Below, one piece after another: positions 36,373 through 44,677 of a stretch of 64,000 nucleotides of DNA. The position numbers and the translations under genes are program-made. The notes under the pieces were generated by a model. It searched no databases and had not been told where the DNA came from. It saw only the letters and a program-made list of their open reading frames with translations. Source of the stretch: Sphingobacterium haloxyli (GTDB lineage: Bacteria > Bacteroidota > Bacteroidia > Sphingobacteriales > Sphingobacteriaceae); the NCBI RefSeq assembly GCF_002980525.1, contig NZ_PVBQ01000001.1, positions 496,001 to 560,000 of the forward strand, in the 5' to 3' direction. How positions within the stretch are numbered: the stretch's first letter is position 1; every line of letters begins with the position of its first letter.

Positions 36373-37482
36373 CTAATTTATTAGGTTATTCTCATCCGTA
36401 GCAGACTTCAGTATATGTGTCTTCAGCTCATTTTCGGACTGCAGTAATTCTTGCTCAACGACTTTACGTTTTTCTCTACCTTCCCGTTGTATCTGCAATA
36501 CCTGATCAATAGTTGAGACAATATCCTGATTAGCTTTCTTGATGGTTTCTATATCGACAATACCACGTTCAGTTTCTTTCGCGATATTGACGGTCGATTC
36601 TTTCAGCATCTCTGAATTACGTCGAAGCAACTCATTGGTAGCATCTGTAACCGCTTTTTGGGCTTCCAGCGCGCGTTGTGAATGAGCGATACCCAATGTC
36701 AGTACCATCTGGTTTTTCCAAAGTGGGATGGTATTCACAAGAGAAGACTGGATTTTCTCCATCAACGCGGAACTGTTATTCTGTATCAACCTGATCTGTG
36801 GTGCAGTTTGAAGCACCACCATACGCGTAAGTTTTAAATCGTGAATTTTACGTTCAAAGCGAACCACGTGCTGCTCCATGTCTTTGTACGCTTGAACTTT
36901 ATGCTGATCACCCGAAGCTTCAGCTTCCGCCTTCAACTGTGGCAGCGTAACCGAATGGACTTCCTGTAACTTCTCCTCACCTGCCGCAATATATAATGAA
37001 AGCTCTTTAAAATAATTCTGATTCTCTACAAAAAGCTTATCGAATATATTAACATCTTTGCCCAAGTTTTTGTAATGTCCTTCGAGTTTCAGCTCGATTT
37101 GATGAATGTTTTTTTCTACAGATTGGTATTCAGTACGCATACGCTTTACCTTTTTCTTAAGATTATCGAAAAAGGGAATCAATGGTTTTTTATTGAGGTT
37201 TTCATCAAACGATTTTATGTCCGATCGTAGGTTCAACAAGATATCTTCGGCTCCGCCCATATCTTTGGTGCGTACTTGTTTTAATATCTCGTTCGAAAAA
37301 TTACTGACCTTCGTTTGGCTCCCAACACCATACTGAATCACATCAGTAGTCGAGGTTAGGTTTATTTTATCTTTATATTGCTTTATTACAGCCTTCTCTT
37401 CATCCGAGAAATTCACCGATAGATCTTGGCTCTTTTTACCTTCTTCGTTATCGTCGTATGTTGTCAAATCTAGATTTGCCAT
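36373..37482 (-). CDS. TelA/KlaA family protein (toxic anion resistance family)
   Basis: A 369-residue cytoplasmic protein, helical throughout, of the TelA family (YaaN in Bacillus). Family blocks include SSLVNTIPLWKNQMVLTLGI (about residue 250) and ELLRRNSEMLKESTVNIAKE (about 285). Members have been linked to tellurite resistance and to nisin or other envelope stress. It starts three bases after the XpaC-like gene ends, as is usual for this gene pair (xpaC-yaaN). No Te-specific genes are nearby, so a tellurite role is not established. Confidence 0.88.
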   Translation of the reverse strand: MANLDLTTYDDNEEGKKSQDLSVNFSDEEKAVIKQYKDKINLTSTTDVIQYGVGSQTKVSNFSNEILKQVRTKDMGGAEDILLNLRSDIKSFDENLNKKPLIPFFDNLKKKVKRMRTEYQSVEKNIHQIELKLEGHYKNLGKDVNIFDKLFVENQNYFKELSLYIAAGEEKLQEVHSVTLPQLKAEAEASGDQHKVQAYKDMEQHVVRFERKIHDLKLTRMVVLQTAPQIRLIQNNSSALMEKIQSSLVNTIPLWKNQMVLTLGIAHSQRALEAQKAVTDATNELLRRNSEMLKESTVNIAKETERGIVDIETIKKANQDIVSTIDQVLQIQREGREKRKVVEQELLQSENELKTHILKSATDENNLIN

Positions 37483-37485
37483 AAG

Positions 37486-38274
37486 TTAATCTTTTAATAG
37501 GTTTCTATTTTTTAGTGTCTGTATATATACATCTGTCTCCGCGGACACATCCAAAATACCCGCTTTAAATTGGTTCGTTACCTCTTGCTCAATAGCTATC
37601 GCCGCTTTGGCAATAACTTCTTCCAATTTCCTTTTAGATTCAATCGTCACTTGGTTGTTAAGCCTTGAATTTTCGATTTCGTCGTACTTCATCAACACAT
37701 TGACCACCGTTGAATGTCGAACAAGAAATTTCTCCGCTTCGATTTTATCACGTTGTTCTAAGAGATGAAAAAGGTGGATTATTTTGTCAATATCCTGATG
37801 TATTGCCCGATTATTGATTGCTTTGCGCCAATGCAATAACCTTTCGATAAAGAGTTGCGGAGTGTCTAACGTCGCTTGAGGCAACTCTTGCAACCTGTTT
37901 CGGGAAGCAGCCGTCGGAATCCACGCCAACGGACGTACTTCTGCCAACTCTAAACGTTGTAAATAGGGTTTCACGCGATTCAATAGCATACCATTTCCCA
38001 CAACATAAGAAGTAACATATCCACCAAGCGTTAACAACATGCCTTGCGAGAGCGTCCCAAAGAAATAAACAAACGAAGCGAACAGTCCCAATTCGACCAA
38101 CAATAATGCGACTCCCATAGCGTACCAAGAACGGATTTTACTTTTTTTGGCTTGAGACAACATCACGAAGGGGAAGATGTGCACCGGAAAAGGAATGAAC
38201 ATAGCAATGGATATAAATGTCCATGTCAATTGACGTAGCTCCCAGCGTTTTGGTTTCTTCGTTGCAAATCCCAT
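37486..38274 (-). CDS. XpaC-like membrane protein
   Basis: A 262-residue protein with two to three N-terminal membrane spans (residues about 15-90), followed by a helical cytoplasmic domain with coiled-coil character. The order (membrane part, then 5-bromo-4-chloroindolyl-phosphate-hydrolysis-type XpaC region) and position beside TelA fit the XpaC family, which is named after a phenotype rather than a proven enzyme. It is eight bases from the MFS gene and three from TelA, giving one operon of three genes. Confidence 0.75.
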   Translation of the reverse strand: MGFATKKPKRWELRQLTWTFISIAMFIPFPVHIFPFVMLSQAKKSKIRSWYAMGVALLLVELGLFASFVYFFGTLSQGMLLTLGGYVTSYVVGNGMLLNRVKPYLQRLELAEVRPLAWIPTAASRNRLQELPQATLDTPQLFIERLLHWRKAINNRAIHQDIDKIIHLFHLLEQRDKIEAEKFLVRHSTVVNVLMKYDEIENSRLNNQVTIESKRKLEEVIAKAAIAIEQEVTNQFKAGILDVSAETDVYIQTLKNRNLLKD

Positions 38275-38282
38275 GGTGCAAT

Positions 38283-39476
38283 TTACTTATTTTTCATTAA
38301 AAAAACTCGTCCTAACAAAACATGTGCACTAAATGCTAAAACGCTGAAGACCGTACCAACGAAACAGACACCCGGCCAACCAGCATACTGCCAACCTACA
38401 GCACCTAGATAAGTTCCTAACGATCCTCCAATAAAATAGCTGACCATGTAAACCGTATTCAACCGATTAGTAGCCTTGGTAGGTAAAGCAAAAAAATCGG
38501 ATTGATTCATGATATGGGAGCTCTGCAATCCCAGATCAATCAAAATGATACCTACTATTAAACCCCAATACGTATATCCCCCGAAAAAGATAAACACCCA
38601 GCTCAGCAATAAAATTAATAGCGCGTAATAAATCAATTGATATCGGGTAAACCGTTGCACTAACCTTCCCACAAAAGCTGCTGCCAACGCCCCTACTGCA
38701 CCGATCAAACCGAACCCACCTACGACGGATGAACCCGCGTTAAAGGGATCCCCCTCCATATGAAAAACAAGTGTCGTAAAAACTGCTGACATGGCCCCAA
38801 AACCCATTGCTCCCCGGAATGACGCTAGCTGCAGGACGGGCTGGGTTTTCGCCAACTGCCATACTGATCGCATCAACGAGCCATATGACCCTTTAAAATT
38901 TGGACGTAGTTCCGGCAAATAGCGGTAAACCAACACCCAAGCAAGTATCATCATCCCAGCTGCGATTTCAAACATCGTCCGCCAGCCCCATAGCTCCCCG
39001 ACCACACCGCTGAAAAAGCGGGACAACAATATCCCGATTAGCAATCCGGACATGACCATACCAATGTTGATCGATTTTTCCTCCGGGCTGGAAAGCTCTG
39101 CAGCCATCGGCACAAATAGCTGCGGAATAACGGAGGTAACTCCGATAAAGAAGCTAGCAATAAAAAGCCCCATTAATTGTTGAGCAAAGGCCATAAACAG
39201 CAATGCCAGAATAACGAGCGCTAAATCTACGAGAATCAATCTCTTTCGCCATAATTTATCTCCCAACGGCACGATGAATAGTAATCCAAAAGCGTATCCT
39301 ATCTGGGTGAGCACAGCAATTTTACTCACGGTACTTTCGGTTACCTGGAAGTCCGCCGCGATTAAACCCAAAAGAGGCTGGTTGTAATAGTTATTGGCAA
39401 CCACCAGACCAGACAAAACGGCCATCAACCATAATATGGCCGATGTCAGTTGCGGGTTCTGTGCGTTTGTTTGCAT
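38283..39476 (-). CDS. MFS transporter
   Basis: A 397-residue major facilitator with twelve hydrophobic spans. Between the second and third spans is GYAFGLLFIVPLGDKLWRKR, the MFS loop signature, and the N-terminal half ends with YRYLPELRP. It belongs to the drug/sugar-efflux-type (DHA1-like) branch by overall pattern; the substrate is unknown. The frame runs to 39524, but ATG 39476 follows a -7 box at 39494-39501 and gives a normal start. It heads the operon with the XpaC-like and TelA-like genes. Confidence 0.85.
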   Translation of the reverse strand: MQTNAQNPQLTSAILWLMAVLSGLVVANNYYNQPLLGLIAADFQVTESTVSKIAVLTQIGYAFGLLFIVPLGDKLWRKRLILVDLALVILALLFMAFAQQLMGLFIASFFIGVTSVIPQLFVPMAAELSSPEEKSINIGMVMSGLLIGILLSRFFSGVVGELWGWRTMFEIAAGMMILAWVLVYRYLPELRPNFKGSYGSLMRSVWQLAKTQPVLQLASFRGAMGFGAMSAVFTTLVFHMEGDPFNAGSSVVGGFGLIGAVGALAAAFVGRLVQRFTRYQLIYYALLILLLSWVFIFFGGYTYWGLIVGIILIDLGLQSSHIMNQSDFFALPTKATNRLNTVYMVSYFIGGSLGTYLGAVGWQYAGWPGVCFVGTVFSVLAFSAHVLLGRVFLMKNK

Positions 39477-39493
39477 ATTTATTCGATTGGGGA

Positions 39494-39501
39494 CAAACAT
39501 A
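39494..39501 (-). promoter_or_regulatory. -7 promoter box of the MFS-XpaC-TelA operon
   Basis: The minus strand reads TATGTTTG, matching TAnnTTTG, 17 bases upstream of the ATG at 39476. Confidence 0.5.
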
Positions 39502-39560
39502 ACCAATAAAAGAAAAGCCCGCAACGTATGCAGGCTCTTCCTTTATAAATTTGACATTTA

Positions 39561-40037
39561 TCACATCTGTTTTTTATATCTGTAATGTTCCGCTAAATCG
39601 CCTGTAATTTCGTTACCTTCTTGATCTAACTGGAACAGAACATGCTCGCCCACTTTAAGCTTAATATCTGTATCTTCTCCCTTCAAATGCACGACAGAAC
39701 CGTTGTTTTGCCACTGAAATGTTCCTTTGTCTTCAAACTTCCCATCTCTTTCCAAATATTCTCTATCCATTTCAAACGTTTCATCTTCACGGAGAACCAG
39801 TACTGTTTTAATACCCGGACAATCTGCGCACGGTAAAGTTGCCTCGTAGGTTCCCGCCCAATCCACGGAGTTTTGGGAATTATGTGCCGGATCGGGATTT
39901 TGCATCTCCAATGGCCTCGACACCATTTGGTCTTCCAACGAGTCTTTTAATTCTTCCGAATTCGATTGCGAGTTATTGGGCGATGTACAAGCTGAAAGCC
40001 CTAATACCGCCACTACCATGTAAAATAATCTTTTCAT
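39561..40037 (-). CDS. NlpE-like copper/envelope-stress lipoprotein
   Basis: A 158-residue outer-membrane lipoprotein with lipobox LSACT (about residue 17). The NlpE N-terminal domain is visible in WAGTYEATLPCADCPGIKT, whose CxxC motif is the hallmark, with DKGTFQWQNNGSVVHLKGE near the middle. In Escherichia coli NlpE signals surface contact and copper to the Cpx system; a Cpx pathway is not encoded here. Monocistronic, preceded by copy C of the structured element. Confidence 0.85.
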   Translation of the reverse strand: MKRLFYMVVAVLGLSACTSPNNSQSNSEELKDSLEDQMVSRPLEMQNPDPAHNSQNSVDWAGTYEATLPCADCPGIKTVLVLREDETFEMDREYLERDGKFEDKGTFQWQNNGSVVHLKGEDTDIKLKVGEHVLFQLDQEGNEITGDLAEHYRYKKQM

Positions 40038-40101
40038 ATAAACTATTTTTTAGATTACCGTTTCAAAAAGCTTGCCGAAATTTTTAAGGTTCTTTTTCAG
40101 C

Positions 40102-40223
40102 CCCCCTTAACCTCTAAATGTCGCCTCCGGATATTTGAATCTGTAGAGATCTGCCCCTGCACTATCTATTCTTTCAAATATCCGAAGCGACGAGGTTTTG
40201 GTCCTTTTTACGGAAAAAAGGAC
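40102..40223 (-). repeat. Intergenic structured element, copy C (partial)
   Basis: GTCGC 40120-40124 and CGGATATTTGAA 40128-40139 pair with TTCAAATATCCG 40173-40184 and GCGAC 40187-40191. The sequence around matches copy B: CCCTTTAAC-(A/C)CTAAATG before and a TAGA word in the loop. The stem differs from copy B (GTCGC versus GCCAC, CGG versus CAG) but pairing is kept. The hairpin GTCCTTTTT/AAAAAGGAC (40201-40223) closes it. The first domain of copies A and B is absent. Confidence 0.6.
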
Positions 40224-40229
40224 ATAAAA

Positions 40230-40790
40230 TCACCCTTCCCAACGTACTTTCTCTGATACGGGCGATCTTACCGGCTCACGCGGCTCACTATTGTGATGTC
40301 CCAAATAGAAAAGCCCAACGCATTTTTGATGATCTTCCAAGTTCAGAAACGACCCCAAATGATTGATAAGCCCCGGTGAAGCCCAATAACCACCTATCTC
40401 CAGTGAGTGCGCCGCCAGCCACATATTTTGCACTGCACACGCCGTAGCGGCCAATTCTTCCCACTCAGGAAGTTCACCCGTGTAATTTACTATAATAGCA
40501 ATTGCCACATTGGACATGGTCGCCTTCTTTGCCATATTTTCTTCAGCCAATGCCGTATATTTCTCCGCGGGTGTAATTTCTTTATAAATACGGCTCAACT
40601 CGGCGCCCAGACGATGTAATCCGTCCTTTTGGAATACCACAAAACGCCATGGCTGTGTACGTTTATGTGTAGGGGCAGCATTAGCTGCTTCTAAAATAGT
40701 CAGGATATCCTCTTTAGCAATATCTTCGTTGGTAAAACTGTTCTGGTTTACCGTCCTTCTTGTTTGAATGTTTTTTAATACTTCGTTCAT
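40230..40790 (-). CDS. Nitroreductase family protein
   Basis: A 186-residue flavin-dependent oxidoreductase of the nitroreductase family. The N-terminal block RRTVNQNSF, then APTHKRTQPWRFVVF, and the late GYWASPGLINH and LGHHNSEPREPVR segments match the FMN-binding core. These enzymes reduce nitro, quinone or other substrates as FMN dimers. It starts 11 bases before the end of the pepT upstream, so they form one unit, with no clear functional link. Confidence 0.85.
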   Translation of the reverse strand: MNEVLKNIQTRRTVNQNSFTNEDIAKEDILTILEAANAAPTHKRTQPWRFVVFQKDGLHRLGAELSRIYKEITPAEKYTALAEENMAKKATMSNVAIAIIVNYTGELPEWEELAATACAVQNMWLAAHSLEIGGYWASPGLINHLGSFLNLEDHQKCVGLFYLGHHNSEPREPVRSPVSEKVRWEG

Positions 40791-40801
40791 TTTTTCGTTC
40801 T

Positions 40802-42076
40802 TTAATTCCTATTTTCTGTTTTTTCTTCCCATACGCTAGCAATATGCAAAATGGTCAATACCGCTTTTTCCATATCCTGCCTGCTCACCCACTCCATTTT
40901 ACCGTGGAAGGCATGCCCACCCGCAAATACATTCGGACAAGGTAGTCCCATAAATGAAAGCCGGGAGCCATCCGTGCCCCCTCGTATACTTCGCCGTTCG
41001 GGCGTAAGTCCGACGCGTTTGATAGCCTCTAATCCGATCTCCATGACCTCCGGATGCTGATCGAGGACTTCTTTCATATTGCGATATTGTTCTTTAACAT
41101 CGAACGCGTAGGTTGATCCCGGATAGCGTGCCACCACGTTCTCTACGATACGCCGTAATATAGCTTCGTATTCCGTCAGTTTCGCTGCGTTATGATCTCT
41201 GATAATAAAATTGATCTCGGCCTTGTCTGCGCCCCCACTTATCTCCGTTGGATGAATAAAGCCCTCCTTTCCAGCGGTTGTTTCCGGCGATAACTCGTCC
41301 TTCGGCAAATCGGCGATAATCGCTGCTGCCAACTTCAGCGCACTCACCATTTTTCCTTTGGCGAAGCCCGGATGTACGGAGATGCCTTGAATAACGACAC
41401 GTACCCCATCTGCCGAAAACGTCTCATCTTCAATGGTGCCAGCCCTTTCTCCATCGATGGTATAGCCAAACTGCGCGCCCAGCTTCTCCAAGTCGACATG
41501 TTCAACACCCTGTCCAATTTCTTCGTCGGGGGTAAACAATATTTTAATTTCGCCGTGTTTTATCTCCGGATGGCTCATCAGCAGACGCGCGGCGTCCATA
41601 ATCTCTGCCACACCAGCTTTATCATCTGCTCCCAGTAGCGTCGTACCGCTGGCGGTAATAATATCATGACCTAATTGATGCTGCAAATCGCCATGTTCGA
41701 TATATTTAATAATAACCGACGGATCATCCGGCAATACCATATCCTGACCTTGGTAGTTAGTATGTACGAGTGGTTTCACATCTTTCCCCGAACAGTCCGG
41801 CGAAGTGTCCACATGGGAACAAAAGCAAATAACCGGCACCTGCTTATCGGTATTCGAAGGAATAGTTGCGTAAACATAACCGTATTCGTCAAGATGGGCG
41901 TCCGTTATTCCCATTTGTTGCAATTCCGATACCAAAATCCCACTTAGGTCCTTTTGCTTTTCCGTAGAAGGAAAGGAAGTCGAATGGGGGTCAGACTCCG
42001 TATCAATCTGAACATAGCGCATAAAGCGTTCCGCTACCTGAAAATCGGTTATTCTATTTATATCAAAATTATTCAT
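40802..42076 (-). CDS. pepT: Peptidase T (tripeptide aminopeptidase)
   Basis: A 424-residue zinc aminopeptidase of the M20 family, removing N-terminal residues from tripeptides in the cytoplasm. The ligands are in FCSHVDTSPDCSG (about residue 87), GADDKAGVAE (about 150), FTPDEEIGQG (about 185) and GGTDGSRLSFMG (late), with HAFHGKMEW near the end. PepT-specific GERAGTIEDETFSADG precedes the dimerisation domain. Length matches the family. The -7 box at 42156-42163 with an upstream TTTG gives a promoter of consensus spacing. Confidence 0.95.
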   Translation of the reverse strand: MNNFDINRITDFQVAERFMRYVQIDTESDPHSTSFPSTEKQKDLSGILVSELQQMGITDAHLDEYGYVYATIPSNTDKQVPVICFCSHVDTSPDCSGKDVKPLVHTNYQGQDMVLPDDPSVIIKYIEHGDLQHQLGHDIITASGTTLLGADDKAGVAEIMDAARLLMSHPEIKHGEIKILFTPDEEIGQGVEHVDLEKLGAQFGYTIDGERAGTIEDETFSADGVRVVIQGISVHPGFAKGKMVSALKLAAAIIADLPKDELSPETTAGKEGFIHPTEISGGADKAEINFIIRDHNAAKLTEYEAILRRIVENVVARYPGSTYAFDVKEQYRNMKEVLDQHPEVMEIGLEAIKRVGLTPERRSIRGGTDGSRLSFMGLPCPNVFAGGHAFHGKMEWVSRQDMEKAVLTILHIASVWEEKTENRN

Positions 42077-42155
42077 ATGTGTATAAGCTGTGTTTTAACC
42101 GTTATATCGCGTATTTAGCGAGATGGGTATTTCTTACAAACCTGTTATTACCGTT

Positions 42156-42163
42156 CAAAGGTA
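42156..42163 (-). promoter_or_regulatory. -7 promoter box of pepT
   Basis: The minus strand reads TACCTTTG. A TTTG lies about 21 bases upstream, the standard spacing for a -33 box. The leader to the ATG is about 80 bases. Confidence 0.6.
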
Positions 42164-42278
42164 GAAAGTTTTGTAATTCTTTTTCAAATATGCGTCCTAA
42201 TTGCGAAGGAATTTGATAAGTTGAGGAAATAGAATAATCTGTAAATAACACGTGATATTTAACCAAAGAGACGACTAT

Positions 42279-42746
42279 ATGGCCGGTCTTTCTTATTTTT
42301 GGCGCATGGCCGACAAGTCTTTTCATATAGCGACGCTCCATCGCGGACGATACATGTTGCTCCTATTGGCAGGGGTCTGCATAGTTACTGCTGTTGCTTC
42401 CCGACTTCCTATATCCGAAATCGTTAAGATTCTCACCGTGTTGGTTAGCCTGCCTTTACTGATTTTCTGCAGCACTAAATGGAGCAAAAACAATTCAGTA
42501 TGGAAGATACAAAAGGGAGAGATCAGGATACGATTTCAGAACCAGCGAGAGGATTCTTTTCTATTGGAAGATATTAAGTACCTACGCAACGTACCTCGAT
42601 CCGGAGGCAATCTTGTTATGTTTTTTTTTAAGAAAGACCAGAAAACAAAAAGATACTGGCGTAATAAATTATTTGAAAAAGCCGATGACCTTAATGCACT
42701 CGTCCACACGATAAAGCAAGAGGGCGTCGAATATTATTATATGTAA
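42279..42746 (+). CDS. Small membrane protein
   Basis: A 155-residue protein with two hydrophobic spans (residues about 25-75) followed by a C-terminal soluble region (VWKIQKGEIRIRFQNQREDSF) that resembles a PH-type, strand-rich module. No motif I can assign. The frame is open to a GTG at 42252; ATG 42279 is taken as the start. The stop overlaps the ATG of the M1 peptidase (TAATG), so the two are coupled. Could be an accessory of the peptidase, but that is only positional. Confidence 0.6.
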   Translation: MAGLSYFWRMADKSFHIATLHRGRYMLLLLAGVCIVTAVASRLPISEIVKILTVLVSLPLLIFCSTKWSKNNSVWKIQKGEIRIRFQNQREDSFLLEDIKYLRNVPRSGGNLVMFFFKKDQKTKRYWRNKLFEKADDLNALVHTIKQEGVEYYYM

Positions 42747-44608
42747 TGAAAACAAAACTACTTTTATCTTTTTTACTACTTTCCCATAGCATTTTATTTG
42801 CACAACGGGCAGGATACTGGCAGCAAGCAGTCGATTACAAAATGGATATTGATGTCGACGAAACGAGCTATAAGTATCGAGGAAAAATGGCACTGAAATA
42901 TACCAACAATTCCAATCAAGCGCTTGAAAAGGTGTACTTCCATCTATATTTCAACGCATTCCAGCCGGGAAGTATGATGGATTATCGATTATCGACCATT
43001 GCTGACCCTGATTCGCGGATGACGACCAACATCGGCACAGCAGCAAATCCGAAGTTCCAAAGTCGGATTGCCACATTGACGCCGGAACAAATCGGTTATC
43101 AGCACATACACTCACTCACGATGAATGGGCAGCCAACATCGTTTCAAGTTGATGGCACCATACTGGAAGTCACCCTGCCGAACGAGATTCAAAGCGGAGA
43201 AACGGCAACATTCGACATGAGCTGGGAAGCACAAATCCCTGAACAGATACGCCGTAGCGGTCGAAATTCCAAGGAGGGCGTTGCTTTATCAATGACACAA
43301 TGGTACCCTAAGATGGCGCACTTTGATGAGTTTGGATGGCATTTAGATGAATATGTAGCGCGTGAATTTATCGCTCCTTTCGGCAATTTTGATGTTACCC
43401 TAAACTTGCATAAAGATTATGTCGTAGGAAGCTCCGGCGTTCTACAAAATCCGTCGGAAGTAAAAGGGTATGACAAAAAAGCCAAAATAATTTCTGCTAA
43501 TGGGAAAGCTACTTGGCATTTCAAGGCCGAAAACATCCATGATTTCGCGTGGGCGGCCGACCCAAAATTTGTCGTCGATTCGACCAAAAGTAAGGGGGGA
43601 GTGACGGTATATACCGTTTATCTGCCAACGAACAAACAGGTGAGAGAGAATTGGAAAATTGCGCAAGGGCTAGCCGCAGAGTTTTTTGATTTTTGTGCCG
43701 ACCGCTTTGGAGCATATCCGTGGCCCACCTATACCATTGTGCAAGGCGGCGATGGGGGTATGGAATATGGCACGGCAACCCTGGTCACAGGGGGGCGCAG
43801 TATTCAAAGCTTAGTCGGTGTTATTTTTCATGAAGCGGCCCACTCCTGGTACCAACACCTATTTGGTATCAATGAAACGGTAGATGAGTGGTTTGACGAA
43901 GGCTTTACAAGCTATGTTGAAGAGTTAGCTTTCCAAAGTTTGTTCGAAAAAAGAGGCCAGTTAGACACGAATCCAGTGATCAATGCTTATCGAGCATACT
44001 ACAAACTGGCTTTATCCGGCAAGGAAGAGCCCATGAGTCTGCTAGCCGACTATTACGACACTAACTATGCGTACAGCCAAGCAGCCTACAACAAAGGGCA
44101 AGTGCTTGCTCAACAATTAGGCTATATTATTGGCCAACAAAACTTGGATCAAACGTTTTTGAAGTTTTACGAATTATGGAAATTCAAACATCCGACCGCC
44201 AACGACTTTAAACGTGTCGCCGAGGAGGTATCGGGTATCAATCTGAAATGGTACTTTAACCTATTTATCAATACTACTCGTACCATCGACTATGCCATCG
44301 AAAAGGTAGGTAACAACGATATCACACTGGTTAACAAGTCTAACCTTGCCATGCCTATCGACCTCCTGGTAGAATACGAAGACGGCAGCAGCGAGCTCTT
44401 CTATATACCCTTACGTGAAATGCGTGGTGAAAAACCAGCAGAACTTTTTTCTATATACAAGGGCGTGCAGCGCACCGTATTGGAAGATTGGTTCTGGACC
44501 AAACCAAGTTATACTGTGCAGACAAATAAGAGGCCGGTTAAAGTGCAACTAGATCCATCGTTACGATTGGCAGATATTGAATCGGCGGATAATAGTTGGG
44601 TCAAATAA
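42746..44608 (+). CDS. M1 family metallopeptidase
   Basis: A 620-residue exported zinc aminopeptidase. The signal peptide ends LFAQR (about residue 19). The N-terminal beta domain leads into the catalytic domain with the exopeptidase GGMEYG motif (about 335) and the zinc motif HEAAH (361-365), with the third ligand Glu384 in WFDEGFT, exactly 19 residues after the second histidine. Absence of a long C-terminal helical domain matches the shorter Bacteroidota M1 type. It ends in a strong hairpin shared with the opposite strand. Confidence 0.92.
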   Translation: MKTKLLLSFLLLSHSILFAQRAGYWQQAVDYKMDIDVDETSYKYRGKMALKYTNNSNQALEKVYFHLYFNAFQPGSMMDYRLSTIADPDSRMTTNIGTAANPKFQSRIATLTPEQIGYQHIHSLTMNGQPTSFQVDGTILEVTLPNEIQSGETATFDMSWEAQIPEQIRRSGRNSKEGVALSMTQWYPKMAHFDEFGWHLDEYVAREFIAPFGNFDVTLNLHKDYVVGSSGVLQNPSEVKGYDKKAKIISANGKATWHFKAENIHDFAWAADPKFVVDSTKSKGGVTVYTVYLPTNKQVRENWKIAQGLAAEFFDFCADRFGAYPWPTYTIVQGGDGGMEYGTATLVTGGRSIQSLVGVIFHEAAHSWYQHLFGINETVDEWFDEGFTSYVEELAFQSLFEKRGQLDTNPVINAYRAYYKLALSGKEEPMSLLADYYDTNYAYSQAAYNKGQVLAQQLGYIIGQQNLDQTFLKFYELWKFKHPTANDFKRVAEEVSGINLKWYFNLFINTTRTIDYAIEKVGNNDITLVNKSNLAMPIDLLVEYEDGSSELFYIPLREMRGEKPAELFSIYKGVQRTVLEDWFWTKPSYTVQTNKRPVKVQLDPSLRLADIESADNSWVK

Positions 44609-44610
44609 GG

Positions 44611-44657
44611 AAACAAGAAGGCGTAGCGACCATCCTGATCGCTACGCCTTCTTGTTT
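44611..44657. terminator. Bidirectional terminator hairpin
   Basis: A perfect 19-bp stem (44611-44629 and 44639-44657, AAACAAGAAGGCGTAGCGA and its complement) with a 9-base loop separates the converging M1 peptidase and SusD-like genes. Confidence 0.8.
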
Positions 44658-44677
44658 ATAAGCGAATCCTATCGGGA

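Noticed and set aside
36373..39476. A tellurite-resistance operon
   Set aside because: TelA and XpaC alone do not define tellurite resistance; ter genes are absent and the third gene is a general MFS transporter.
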